Assembly (NCBI GenBank): GCA_965112735.1
Contig: OZ218955.1
Location: forward strand, 930,001 to 994,000
Origin: Phaeosaccion multiseriatum
Taxonomy: Eukaryota > Ochrophyta, other classes
Length of the DNA: 64,000 nucleotides
Reading direction: 5' to 3'
Part shown: piece by piece, positions 1 to 12,100 of the stretch
Layout of the letters: every line of letters starts with the position of its first letter
Position numbering within the stretch: position 1 is the stretch's first letter
Position numbers and translations under genes: made by a program
The notes under the pieces: generated by a model
Told to the model about the DNA's origin: nothing
The model's input: only the letters and a program-made list of their open reading frames with translations
The model's database searches: none

Positions 1-2375
1 TATTGCTGGTGGTGCGTCTGGCTTGATACTCCTTTGGGTTTCCTTCCCCTTGTTCCCACCACACCACATCCCACGAAACCACATCACACCACATCACATC
101 ACACTACAGCGCCACAGGAGGAGTGATGGAGGCCGCCCTCAGGACTGTGTACGAGATACTCACGGGCACAGCCATGGTAAGTAAGATTAAGTAAGCATGG
201 TCTCTCTGCCTCGCACTGGCATACCCATGGTAAGGAAGCACAGGCTCTGTCTCTATCTTTGTCTCTGCGTCTCTCTCTGTCCACCCCTACCTTTCTCACG
301 GACATTCCATGCTCGCCTTCCTTCCTTCCTTCCTTCTTTCCTTCCTTCCTTCCTTCCTTCCTTCCTTCCTTCCTTCCTTCCTTCCTTCCTTCCTTCCTTC
401 CTTCCTTCCTTCCTTCCTTCCTTCCTTCTTTGCTTGCTTCCTTCCTTCCTTCCTTCCTTCCTACCTACCTTCCTTCCTCCATCCCCTTCCTCCCTCCCTT
501 CCTTCCTTTTCTTCCTTTCTTCCTTCCTGCCTGCCTTCCTTCCTTCTTGCCTCGCTTCCTTCCTCCCCTCATTTCTCTCGCCCGTTTCCCTCACACGCAG
601 GCGGACTTGAATCTGACTGCCGTGCGTGGCTTCGAGGGGGTGAAAGAAGCCCCTCTCTGCCTCAAGCTTAAGCAAGCAGCAGACCAACACAAGGAGGAGG
701 AGAAGGAGGAGGAGAAGGAGGAGGAGAAGGAGGAGGAGAAGGAGGAGGAGAAGGAGGTGGTGCTGAAGGTAGCGGTGGCGCACGGTGCCAAGAACGGCCG
801 CATACTGGCGGAGAGGGTGTTGCAAGCCGTGAGGGAAGGCACGCCGCAGCCTTACCACTTGATTGAGGTGAGTCCTGAGGCCGGGGAGTCCTGGATACCC
901 TGCCCATCGCCTGCCCATCGCCTGCCATTCCCTGCCATCCTCTCTCATCCGCTGCCATCCCCTGCCGCCTTACCGCCCCCTCTCCATCCCTCTGCCATTC
1001 CTCTGCCATTCCTCTGCCATTCCTCTGCCATCCCTCTGCCATCCCTCTGCCATCCCTCTGCCATCCCTCTGCCATCCCTCTGCCATCCCTCTGCCATCCC
1101 CCTGCCATCCCCCTGCCATCCCCCTGCCATCCCCCTGCCATCCCCCTGCCATCCCCCTGCCATCCCCTGCCATCCCCCTGCCATCCCCTGCCATCCCCTG
1201 CCATCCCCCTGCCATCCCCTGCCATCCCCTGCCATCCCCTGCCATCCCCTGCCATCCCCTGCCATCCCCTGCCATCCCCTGCCATCCCCTGCCATCCCCT
1301 GCCATCCCCTGCCATCCCCTGCCATCCCCTGCCATCCCCTGCCATCCCCTGCCATCCCCTGCCATCCCCTGCCATCCCCTGCCATCCCCTGCCATCCCCT
1401 GCCATCCCCTGCCATCCCCTGCCATCCCCTGCCATCCCCTGCCATCCCCTGCCATCCCCTGCCATCCCCTGCCATCCCCTGCCATCCCCTGCCATCCCCT
1501 GCCATCCCCTGCCATCCCCTGCCATCCCCTGCCATCCCCTGCCATCCCCTGCCATCCCCTGCCATCCCCTGCCATCCCCTGCCATCCCCTGCCATCCCCT
1601 GCCATCCCCTGCCATCCCCTGCCATCCCCCTGCCATCCCTCTGCCACCCCCCTGCCATACCTCTGCCACCCCCTGCCACCCCTCTGCCATCCCCTGCCAT
1701 CCCCTGCCATCCACTGCCATCCCACACCATCCCCTGCCATCCCCTGCCGCCTTACCGCCGCCATCCCCTGCCATCCCTTGCCATCCCCTACCATCCCCCT
1801 GCTACCCTCTGCTATCCTACTGCCATCCCTTTGCCACCCCCTGCCATTTCTCTGCCACCCCCTGCCACCCTAGGTGATGGCCTGTTCCGGTGGTTGCTTG
1901 GGGGGGGGCGGTCAGCCCAAGTCGCAGGATCCTCAAATCCTCCTCAAGCGGGCACAGGTACGATAGAACCTCTCTTGTCCTCTCTTGAAACTGAAATTGG
2001 CAGACGCGGACACGCCAACTGAAACTGAAACTGAAACTGAAACTGAAACTGAAACTGAAACTGAAACTGAAACTGAAACAGGCCATCTACAGACTTGACA
2101 TGGACAGCCCGAAACGAAAGAGTCATGCTAACCCATCTGTGCAGAAGCTCTACAAGGACTTCATAGGGGAACCGCTTGGTCACACGGCACATGAGAAGCT
2201 ACACACACCTTACTCGGCGAGGGGGAGGAGGGGGAAGGAGAGGGAGAGGAGGGAGAAGGAGAGGAGGGAGAGGGAGACAGCGGAGGCGGGTGAAGGAGAG
2301 GGAGGGGAGGGAGAAGGAGAGGAGGGAGAGGGAGAGACGGGAGGAGGGGGGGGGCTGGGGAGGGCTGGGGGGTGA
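1..2375 (+). CDS. hydA: [FeFe]-hydrogenase, 3' part (partial at 5' end)
   Basis: C-terminal 233 residues of an iron-only hydrogenase, which reversibly reduces protons to H2 at the H-cluster. Exons: 118-176, 601-867, 1874-1957, 2082-2375; the start lies left of the window. Seen: GVMEAALRTVYE, the VRGFEGVKEA segment, then the third H-cluster motif VMACSGGCLGGGGQP, whose preceding Glu ends the previous exon. The canonical Pro after MAC is Ser here. The last exon holds the small-subunit-type domain (RAQAIY, RKSHANP, LYKDFIGEPLG, HTPYSAR). The SSU signature and GGGGQP argue against the related Nar1/IOP1 assembly protein. Odd: a Glu/Lys-repeat insert of about 20 residues sits before the VAVAHG strand, and a Arg/Glu/Gly-rich tail of about 50 residues follows the usual end. 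Maturases HydE/F/G are not in the window. Confidence 0.88.
177..600 (+). repeat. (CTTC)n array in hydA intron
   Basis: Intron 177-600 is largely a CCTT tetranucleotide array (about 310-560) on the coding strand, forming a long pyrimidine tract running to the acceptor at 599-600. Long frames through it encode only Leu-Pro-Ser-Phe repeats and are not genes. Confidence 0.9.
895..1870 (+). repeat. CCATCCCCTG decamer minisatellite in hydA intron
   Basis: Most of intron 868-1873 is a decamer array, CCATCCCCTG and one- or two-base variants. A near-perfect core of roughly 45 units lies at about 1180-1630, with degraded copies at both ends. Antisense frames read as Gly-Trp-Gln repeats; nothing suggests translation. 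Confidence 0.92.
2010..2079 (+). repeat. (CTGAAA)n hexamer array
   Basis: About ten GAAACT/CTGAAA hexamers end exactly at the 3' splice site of the last hydA intron (1958-2081). The same hexamer recurs in short runs through the window (see findings). Confidence 0.9.
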
Positions 2376-3438
2376 CGGAGACGGAGAGGGACAGAGAGGG
2401 GGAGGAAGAGACAGAGCGGGAGGGAGGACGAGGTGGAGAGTCTAGGCAGGAAGGCAAGAAAGAGGAAGACAAAGGAAGGGAGGGGGCTTGAGGGCGAATC
2501 GTTCAATTGACTTGATGCTATTCGGCACGGGATGAGATGTTATTTAATTTTTATATATATATATACATATTTTTTTTTTTGACATTGGGACTGGACTGCA
2601 TTTCAGTTTGAGGTTAGCTTCCAAACAGCTTCGTTTCTGGCCGAGCCATCCCCAGGGCGAAACACCCTCACACCCTCACACCCTCACACCCCGCGTCGAA
2701 GGGGTACGGAATGCTACCCGAGCCACAAGTTCGGCCCCGGACAGGTTTCTAGGTATCCACCTTTGGAAACATACAGGAAACATGCCGACTGGCGCCGGCC
2801 AGAATAAGAGAACAGGCTGCCGGCTGGCCCAGCTAGGCTGGCGCCGGCCAGAAACAGGAAACAGGGAAATCTGTCAAGGCCGAACACGTTGGAAGGTGGC
2901 TAAGTACGCACTGTGGTGCTTCACACTCACAGACAGTGTGCAGAAGGTGTGTGAGGGGGGTGTGGTAGTAGGAGAATGTCGCACGGGATGAGGAGGAGGA
3001 GGAGGAGGAGGAGGAGGAGGAGGAGGAGGAGGAGGAGGAGGAGGAGGAGGAGGAGGAGGAGGAGGAGGAGGAGGAGGAGGAGGAGGAGGAGGAGGAGGAG
3101 GAGGAGGAGGAGGAGGAGGAGGAGGAGGAGGAGGAAAGGGTCTTCTCTCACCCTCTGGAGCGCTTCCCCGTGCAAGTAGCTCAAGTCACAAGGAAGTCAT
3201 CGGAACGGCAAATGTGACGGCAAGTGTAACGGCAAAATCCAGTAACTGTTGATTGGTATACATGGACAAACATCTAAAAATTATGTTAGTCTTGACCTCT
3301 GACGATATTGGAGTAGAAATCTCTCCCTGCTTGATTGTTCCATATCCTCTCCTCCCCTCTCCTCTCCTCTCCTCTCCTTTCCACTCCTGTCCCTCTACTC
3401 TCCCCCTCCCCCCCCCCCCTCCCCATCGCACCCCCTCC
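2376..3438. other. Tail-to-tail spacer hydA/CFAP221
   Basis: No gene seen. It holds purine-rich DNA after the hydA stop, an AT-rich stretch with a T-tract at 2540-2580 (possible 3' UTR or polyadenylation region), a perfect (AGG)n array of nearly 50 units at about 2990-3135, and CT-rich DNA at 3345-3560 overlapping the CFAP221 end. Confidence 0.7.
2990..3135 (+). repeat. (AGG)n trinucleotide array
   Basis: Uninterrupted AGG/GAG triplets for about 145 bases in the spacer between convergent genes. All frames are homopolymeric. Confidence 0.95.
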
Positions 3439-6119
3439 CTACTTCTTCTTAGCAGCAACTGCTTTACCTCCCTTACCCTTCTCCTTCTTGCTACTGTTGG
3501 TACTCCCTTTACTACCCCCGTCCTCCTCCTCCCCCTCCCCCTCCCCCCTCCCCCCCTCCTCCCCCACCCCCCCTTTCCCTGCCCGCCGCTGCCTCGCCTT
3601 ATGCACAGGCTCCTGAAGCACAAACGCGACATGCAGGTCCCTCACTTCCCTCGCGATGGCCCCCATTGGAGTCGCTAATTGACACGCCGCTGAGTCGCGA
3701 TTTTTCCTCCGCTCCCTCTCTTGGGCACACATTGCCTCATCGCGCAGAACAGGAGGCATATGGGCAGGCGTATGGGCGCCAGGGTCATCTGATGGGACGT
3801 TGGTAGTATTGACGTTATCGCCATCTGTAGGAGCCTCGGCCCCCGGGGGCGGTGGTGAGGCGAAGAACGTCCTACGCAGAGAGGATAGAAGGAAGGAAGG
3901 AAGGAAGGAAGGAAGGAATGAATGAAGAGGAAGGAAGAGAGGAAGGAAGGAAGGAAGGAAGGAAGGGAGGAAGGAAGGAAGGGAGGAAGGAAGGAAGGAA
4001 GGAAGGAAGGGAGGAAGGAAGGAAGGAAGGAAGGAAGGAAGGAAGGAAGGGAGGAAGGAAGGAAGGAAGGAAGGAAGGAAGGAAGGAAGGAAGGAAGGAA
4101 GGAAGGAAGGAAGGAAGGAAGGAAGGAAGGAAGGAAGGAAGGAAAGAAGTCAATAAGTCAATAAGTCAGTGAGTCACTCAGTTCGTCCGTCAGCCAATCA
4201 CCGTCAGTCACTGAAACTGAAGCTGAGTCACTGAAACTGAAACCAATTACTGAAACTGAGTCCCTGGAACAGAAAAGCAAAATCCAACTCACCTTGCCAG
4301 CTCGGGCGTGGGGAAAACGAGCTGCTGCTCTACGGCGTCTCCCTCATCATCGCTCTCACTGTCACTCAGATGTTCAACTTTCTCCAAACCTCTATCACCC
4401 TCCCCCTCTCTCTTCCTTCCCTGTCCTCCAGTCTGTCCTCCTCTTTGTTCTCTCTGTGATGGCTCTGCAAGGGAGTCCCCCACCCCTGCCAGCAGAGGCC
4501 TTCCTCGAGGCTGCCAGAGGGGGGTGTAGGACTGCCCAGCCATGCAAGACAGGCCGGAGGAGCGACGCTCGTTGCAGGGGCGGTATCTGTTGGTTGTATG
4601 TAGAAGGCCGGGGGGGGGGGGGTTGGAGGGAGAGGGGAGGCAGGAAAGGAGGAAAGGAATGAGAACAGCGTCCGCTCCGTGATATCTCGAGACTTATCCC
4701 GAAACTCTTCTCCCTCCCTCTCTCCCTCCCTCCCTCACTCGCTCCCTCTCCCTCTCCCTCTCTCTCCCTCCCTCCCTCCCTCCCTCCCTCCCTCCCTCCC
4801 TCCCTCCCTCGCTCGCTCTCTTCCGCCCGCTCCCTCTCCGTCTCCCGCTGCCTCCCCCTCTCTCCCTCCCCCCCCCTCCCTCCCCCTCCCCCTCTCTCCC
4901 CCTCCCCCTCCCCCTCCCCCCCCCCCTCTCCTTCTCTCTCTCCCTCCCTCGCTCGCTCCCTCTCCCTCTCCCTCTCCCTCCCTCCCCCTCCCTCCCCCTC
5001 CCCCTCTCTCCCCCTCCCTCTCCCCCTCCCCCTCCCCCTCTCTTACCCTTTCCCCCTCTCCTTCTCGCTCACCCTCTCCCTCTCCCTCTCCCTCTCCCCA
5101 CTCCCCCCCCCCTCTCCCTCTCTCTCCCTCCCCCCCCCCCTTCTCTCCCTCTCTTTCTCTCTGCACCCACCCACCTGTCCGATAAGGTGGGATATTGGCT
5201 GTAAGCTCGGAGGGTGGAGGAGCCCACTGAATACCCCAACAGCAACCCCTTGGTGACATGTATCTCCCTAGGGATAGGGTGGGGTCGAGCACACCAGAAG
5301 GGGTCCGCCTCCGTCAAGCGAGAGGCCTCCACGTACACCTGTTGGTGATACACAGGGGGTGGTGAGGGGCAAGTGCGAACACACACACACATGTACACAC
5401 ACATATAGAGAGCAAGAGATGATGAGAGACTTATTGAAGTGAATACCTCGATGCGGGCACAAACCTCGGATTGAGCCGCAGGAATACCTCCCCACGCACG
5501 CACGCACGCACGCGCACACACAGCGACACACGTACACGCACGCAGACACCCACGCACACACGTAAATACATAAACACGCATGCACGCGCAAACGGAACTA
5601 TACGCACATACGCACGCACACACACACACACACACAAAATACATGCACACGCATGAACGCACGCGCGCACGCAAGTATACACGCACACGCACGGTACACA
5701 CGCACGCACGCACACACGCACGCACGCACGCACGCACGCACCTTCAGGCGAGGGTCTGGTGTGATGAGGTCCACTCCAGCGGCGTTGCGGGGTCTGTGTT
5801 TGTTTGGGTTGAGGAGCGCGTCAGGGGCCCGGGCATTGGCCTCCACCTCCTTCGCTTCCGCCTCCTCGCCCAACCGGCGGTCTGAGGGGGTCGAGGGGGA
5901 GAGGGGAGGGGGAGGGAGGGGTGTCAGTCGAGTCTTAATGAGTCCTCAGTATAGTTTACAGTCCACACCCTTTAGCTTCACTCTCCTCCCTTCCCCCTTT
6001 CCTCCTTCATTTTTCTTCCTCCTTCGCCTCCCTCCTTAATCTCACCTTCCTCCTCCAGCCAGTCCATGAGAGACAATCCTCCTGCTGCCGTCGCTGCGTC
6101 GCCTTCGCCGTCTATACAT

Positions 6120-6161
<42 letters not shown>

Positions 6162-9100
6162 ACACACACATACACACAAATGCCACGAACACAGGAAAGA
6201 ATGGGTGGAGGGGAGGCTTGGGGTTGAATACACTGAAGCTGAAACTGCAACTGACAGTGAAACTGAAACTGAAACAAGGATAGATACCCAACCACACCTA
6301 CACGGGATAGACAGATGCGCAACTACACACACATACACAGCCTGTCCGTTGTGTGTGCATGTGTGTGTGTTGATCCCCTGATCATCTCATGAGTTTACGT
6401 AATAATACTTGAACAGCAAAGAATTGGAACCTACACACCTGGGGCAACGGGTTCCTCCAGGCGGGGGTTCTGAGCCAACTTCAGGCCTACGGTGCTTCTC
6501 CTCCGGCCGAGGGTAGCCTTTCCCTCACTGCGTTCAGTTGTGCCCAGCGCAGCCTAGGAAGGGGGGGATGAGGGAGGGAGAGAGGGAGGGAGGAAGGGAG
6601 GGAGAGAGGGAGGGAGGGAGGAAGGAAGGAAGGGAGGGAGGGAGGGAGAGAGGGAGGGAGGGAGGGGGGGATGAGGGAGGGAGAGAAGGAGGGAGGAAGG
6701 GAGGGAGAGAGGGAGGGAGGAAGGAAGGGAGGGAGGGAGGGAGGGAGGGAGAGAGGGAGGGAGGAAGGAAGGAAGGGAGGGAGGGAGGGAGGGAGGGAGG
6801 GAGAGAGGGAGGGAGGGGAGGATATGGCATAAGGCTCTGTCTCAAGAGTCTTAGGGCCTGGAAGGAAGAGACGGTCCATAAACTGACAGACACTCACCTG
6901 CCAGCCCGGTCTTGCGTCTCTGGGCTGTCGCCTGCCGCACTCCTCGAAGGCCCCCACTCGCAGCTCTCTCCCCTGAGGTGAGGAAAGGTGAGGGGAGGTG
7001 AGGGGGGGCGAGGGGAGGTTAAAGGGAAACGTTAAAGGGAAATGAGAGTCATGCCGCAGGTGTGTCAGGACAGGGAGAGAGAGAGCATGTCAGGGCAGAG
7101 TGACAGGGTGGAGAGAAAGGGGGTGTCAGGACACAGAATGAGTGAGGGAGTGAGTGTCTAAGTGACTGAGTGAGTGAGTGACTGACTGACTGAGGGACTG
7201 ACTGACTGACTGACTGACTGAGTGACTGAGTGACTGAGTGACTGACTGACTGAGGGACTGACTGACTGACTGACTGACTGAGTGAGTGACTGAGTGAGTG
7301 ACTGACTGACTGAGTGACTGACTGACTGAGTGAGTGACTGAGTGACTGAGTGAGTGACTGAGTGACTGACTGACTGAGTGACTGACTGAGTGACTGAGTG
7401 ACTGAGTGACTGAGTGACTGAGTGAGTGACTGAGTGAGTGACTGACTGATTGAGTGACTGACTGATTGAGTGAGTGACTGACTGACTGAGTGGGTGACTG
7501 AGTGACTGAGAGACTGACTGACTGACTGACTGACTGACTGACTGACTGACTGACTGACTGACTGACTGACTGACTGACTGACTGACTGAGTGACTGACTG
7601 ACTGACTGACTGAGTGACTGACTGAGTGAGTGACTGAGTGACTGAGTGACTGAGTGACTGAGTGACTGACCTTCTCCTGACTGAGCAGCAGCCCTAGAGG
7701 GGGCTTCGCCTGCTCTGTGTAGCCCATGGCGTTGGCCTCCACATGGACGCGGAGCCGCAGGAACGAGTTGAGGTCATCGAAGTCATCGCCCTTGGTGTCA
7801 GGACCTGCGGATGGATGGCAGTAGATGGATATCAGGGGATGGTAGTGGACGGTTTTGGGTTTGATAGGTTCGCTTTGCTTTGCATCGGTTTGAATACACG
7901 GTTGGGTTGATTTGGGTCGGGTCGTTTTTGCTGGACACCTCAGGGGTGGGAGAGAGAGGGAGAGCGGGGAGGGGAGCCCCTTGTCTGATGTCTCACCTCT
8001 GTCCTCCACCCGCTCTCTCCTTCTATCTCTCCCTCCCCGCTCTCTCCTTCTATCTCTCCCTCACCTCTCTCCTTCTATCTCTCCCTCACCTCTCTCCTTC
8101 TATCTCTCCCTCACCTCTCTCTCCTTCTTTCTCTCCCTCACCTCTCTCTCCTTCTATCTCTCCCTCACCTCTCTCTCCTTCTTTCTCTCCCTCACCTCTC
8201 TCTCCTTCTATCTCTCCCTCACCTCTCTCTCCTTCTATCTCTCCCTCACCTCTCTCCTTCTATCTCCCCCTCACCTCTCTCTCCTTCTTTCTCTCCCTCA
8301 CCTCTCTCTCCTTCTATCTCTCCCTCACCTCTCTCTCCTTCTATCTCTCCCTCACCTCTCTCCTTCTATCTCTCCCTCACCTCTCTCTCCTTCTATCCCT
8401 CCCTCACCTCTCTCTCCTTCTCTCTCCCTCACCTCTCTCTCCTTCTATCTCTCCCTCACCTCTCTCTCCTTCTATCTCTCCCTCACCTCTCTCTCCTTCT
8501 ATCTCTCCCTCACCTCTCTCCTTCTATCTCTCCCTCACCGCTCTCTCCTTCTTTCTCTCCCTCACCTCTCTCCTTCTATCTCTCCCTCACCTCTCTCTCC
8601 TTCTATCTCTCCCTCACCTCTCTCCTTCTATCTCTCCCTCACCTCTCTCCTTCTCCCCCTATCTAACTGTCTCATCCCTCACCTCTGTCATCGACCCCCT
8701 CGGGTAGCCGAGAAGTCGACGCGTCCTCCACAAACACCGGAAAGGCCTGACGCTCCACATCCTGAAACGTCAGGGAGAAGCTCAGACCACCATCACCGTC
8801 ACCAGTTGGTGATACGGCACGCTGCTGCCCCTCTCCCTCGCCCTCTTGCCCTTGTCCTGCCTCTAACATGGCCTGTACAAGGCTTTGAGACACGAGGGAA
8901 CCGCTTCCCGACCAACAGGGACCCAACCGTTGCACCAGAGAGGACGCTGTATCACCAACTGCTATATTGCCACCTTCTCCTCCTCCTCGTCCTCCTCCTC
9001 CTCCTCCCCCCCCTCCTCCCCCTCCTCCTCCTCCTCCTCCCCCCCCCTTTGCAGAGGAGGAGCTTTCGCCCCCCACAAGCCCCGCCAAGGCTTGTCTAGT

Positions 9101-12100
9101 GTCCACCTCTACAAGTTCTCGCACTTGGGCCCGAGTGTTTGCCCCACCCAACCTCCTCCAAATGGCGGCGATCCGCTTCTCGGCTCGTCTGGTTATATGG
9201 CCGTGGGTGGATGGATGGCAGTCGATGGGTGGATGGATGGATGGCGGTCGATGGGTGGGTGGATGGATGGCAGTCGATGGGTGGGTGGATGAGAGTTTGA
9301 TGGGCTCATGGGGGCAGGGACGGTTTTAGTGCTCGTTGGAGCACGGTGGAGAGAGAACCTCCTTTCCGTCAGCTTCTCCCTCACTCCTCCTTCCTCCCTC
9401 ACTCCTCCTTCCTCCCTCCCTCCCTCCCTCCCTCCCTCCCTCCCTCCCTCCCTCCCTCCCTCCCTCCCTCCCTCCCTCCCTCCCTCCCTCCCTCCCTCCC
9501 TCCCTCCCTCCCTCCCTCCCTCCCTCCCTCCCTCCCTCCCTCCACCCCCCTCACCTCCGGACGATCCACTTGCCCACGAGGTAGACAAAGCGCAGCCCTA
9601 CGGCCCTTCTCTTGTCCCACGCGTCATTCTTGTACACATCCCAATTGGGCTCACACGTAAAGCCCCATCCACTGTGGCCCGTGCCTGCTCGGGTTGAAGG
9701 GAGGGTAGAAGGTAACAACTGAGCACAAAAGTAGTGAAGCTGTGTACGAAGTATGTCTCCTTGTCTCCCTCCCTGTATCCCGCCCCCCCTCCCCTCCCTC
9801 CCTCCCTCCCTACTCTCCATCCCCTCCCTCCCATCCCTCCCCCGCCCACCTGTAAGCAACACCGACGCCAGCCCCTGACTCTCCCCCTGTCCCTGCGGTC
9901 CCTTTAGACGAGTGTTTACTGCCGTCCTTTGCACTTGTCTCTGGTGCCGAGCAAGCAGGCTCTGGCAGTTACGCCGAGTGTTGAGCACTGCGCGTATCTC
10001 TGCAGCGTTGAGAAGCGGCTCCCCTATGTGCTCCTGTGGTGGTGTTGTGTGTGTGTGTGTGAGGGGGGGGTCGGCGAGTGTGTGTGTGTGAGTACGTGCG
10101 TTTGTCTGCGTGTTTGCGTGTGTCTATGCTTATCCTCCTCCTCCTCCTCCTCTTCATCCTCCTCCTCCTCCTCCTCCTCCTTCTCCTCCTCCTCCTCCTC
10201 CTCCTCCTCCTCTTCATCATCCTCCCCCTCCTCCTCCTCCTCCTCCTCCTCCTCCTCCTCCTCCTCCTCCTTCTCCCGGGTCCCTATCTACCTGGCTGCT
10301 TCTGAACTCCCTCGTCTTCTCCTCCTCTTGTGCAGCTACAAAGTCTTGCATAAAGGCGAGTCCCTGAAGCTGCTGGGAAGAGGAGGTAGAGGAGGAGGAG
10401 GCAGCGCCTGAGGAAGCTTCAAGGCCAAGGCCCTCCGTTTGGCTCTTCTCAAAGGCTTCGATTGAACGGAAGGGCAGCGCCGCAGCTGAGAAGCGGAGGC
10501 GAGGGGAGAGGGGAAGAGAGAAAGGGGGGAGGGAGGGGAGGGGGGAAGAGAGAAAGGGGAGGGCGGGGAGGGGGGAAGAGAGACAGAGGGGAGGGAGGGA
10601 GGGGCGAAAGAGAGGGGGAGGGGGGAGGGGGAAGGGGAGGAGAGGCAGGCGGGGGGACGTGGGGGGGGGGGGCAGGAAGAGAGAGGGTCAACACCAGTGA
10701 AGCAGTCAATCATTCAATCCTGCAATCATTTAATCAAGCAAGCAAACAAGCCAGGAAGCAGGCAAGCAAGCAGGCAAGCAAACACCGATAGTTAAGCAAG
10801 AGGGGCAGGCTCCCTCCTCCTCTACTCCTTGGCTGAAGAATACACTGAAACTCAAACTCCTCCAATCCCACTTACGTGGGGCCGTCCGGCGCATCGACCC
10901 TCCTCCTCGCCGCGAGCCGTCTCCCCTCCCCTCCTCCCCCTCCCCCTCCCCCTCGCCGGGCAGATAAGTCGATGCTGTGATAGCTCGCAGCGCTTCCCGC
11001 TCCTCGATCTGTTTCTTCCTCTCCTCCCTGGCGTGCTGAATGGCCAGTTTCAGATCGGCGGGCTTGAGCATACCCTCCTTCTGCGTGAGTACGTAATTCA
11101 CAGCGTTGGTGCACGCCAGTTGTGAGGGTATCATGAGTCCTTCCACCACTTGCGGCCGCAGCTCAAGGGCAGAGGCGGTGCTGGCGGCTGAAGGACCATT
11201 TCTCAGGGGCGTCGCCATTTGCGGTGGATGCGTCTTCGATCCTCGACTGCCCTCCTTGTGCCGTCCCTCACGTCCATCCTCCTCCTCCTCCTCCTCCTCC
11301 TCATCCTCCACCACCACCTCGCCAGCCTCCGCCTCTCCTTCTCCATCCACTGCCATCTTCACGCGGCGCCGTGCCCGCCTCCTCCCCCTCCCTCCTCCTC
11401 CCTGCCGCTGCTCTCTATGCCTTTCCGCTGTCTTTGTGCTCAGCCACGCCCCCCCCGCATCAAAAGCCGCTCCTGAACCCTTGCCAGTGGCAAAGGCTGC
11501 TCCCCCCGTGTAGTGCCCAACGGAGGCAGAGGGTACAGTGTCAATAAGGTCTGTAGACGCGGGGTAGTGCGACGCCGTGCCTCCTTTATTGCCTCCTCCC
11601 CCTGTTGTGCTTCCTTTGCTGTTTCTCTTCACCCCCCTCCCATGTCGACCGCTTCGAGACGCTGCGGCGTCAAATCCATCGCCGCCCTGATTGATTGAGT
11701 GAGTGAGTGAGTGAGTGAGTGAGTGAGTGCGTGCGTGAGTGAGTGCGTGCGTGAGTGAGTGAGTGAGTGTTAGGAACAAGAAGCAAACACTACAACAAGC
11801 AAACAGGGACACGGACAATGGAAAGGGGTGTGGGTATGTGGAGCATCACTGCTTCATGGCGCAGGTGCAATCCCCCCCCCTCGCTCTGCCTTGCTTCTTT
11901 CCTCTCATCCACCCTTTAAGAAAGTTCGCTTCTCTCTCTTCCCCTCTCTCTCTCTTGCCTCTCTCTCCCTCTCTCTCGCTCTCTCTTCCTCTCCCTCCCT
12001 CCCTCCGCCCTCCCCCGTCTCTCTCTCACCTCCCCGTCTTCGCTCTCCGGGCCGTCGCCAATCCCAGCATCATCATCCCCGGGGGCAAGGTTCATCGACA

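Noticed and set aside
668-1794. Long antisense frames of Gly-Trp-Gln repeats
   Set aside because: They are translations of the CCATCCCCTG minisatellite in an intron and stay open only because the unit lacks stops.
7158-8009. Ser-Gln-Ser-Val repeat frame of about 280 residues
   Set aside because: The part over 7140-7670 is a tetranucleotide array; only the segment 7671-7804 is a true CFAP221 exon.
8010-8655. Possible CRISPR-like array of 25-27 bp units
   Set aside because: Units are contiguous with no unique spacers, in a eukaryotic intron; it is a minisatellite.
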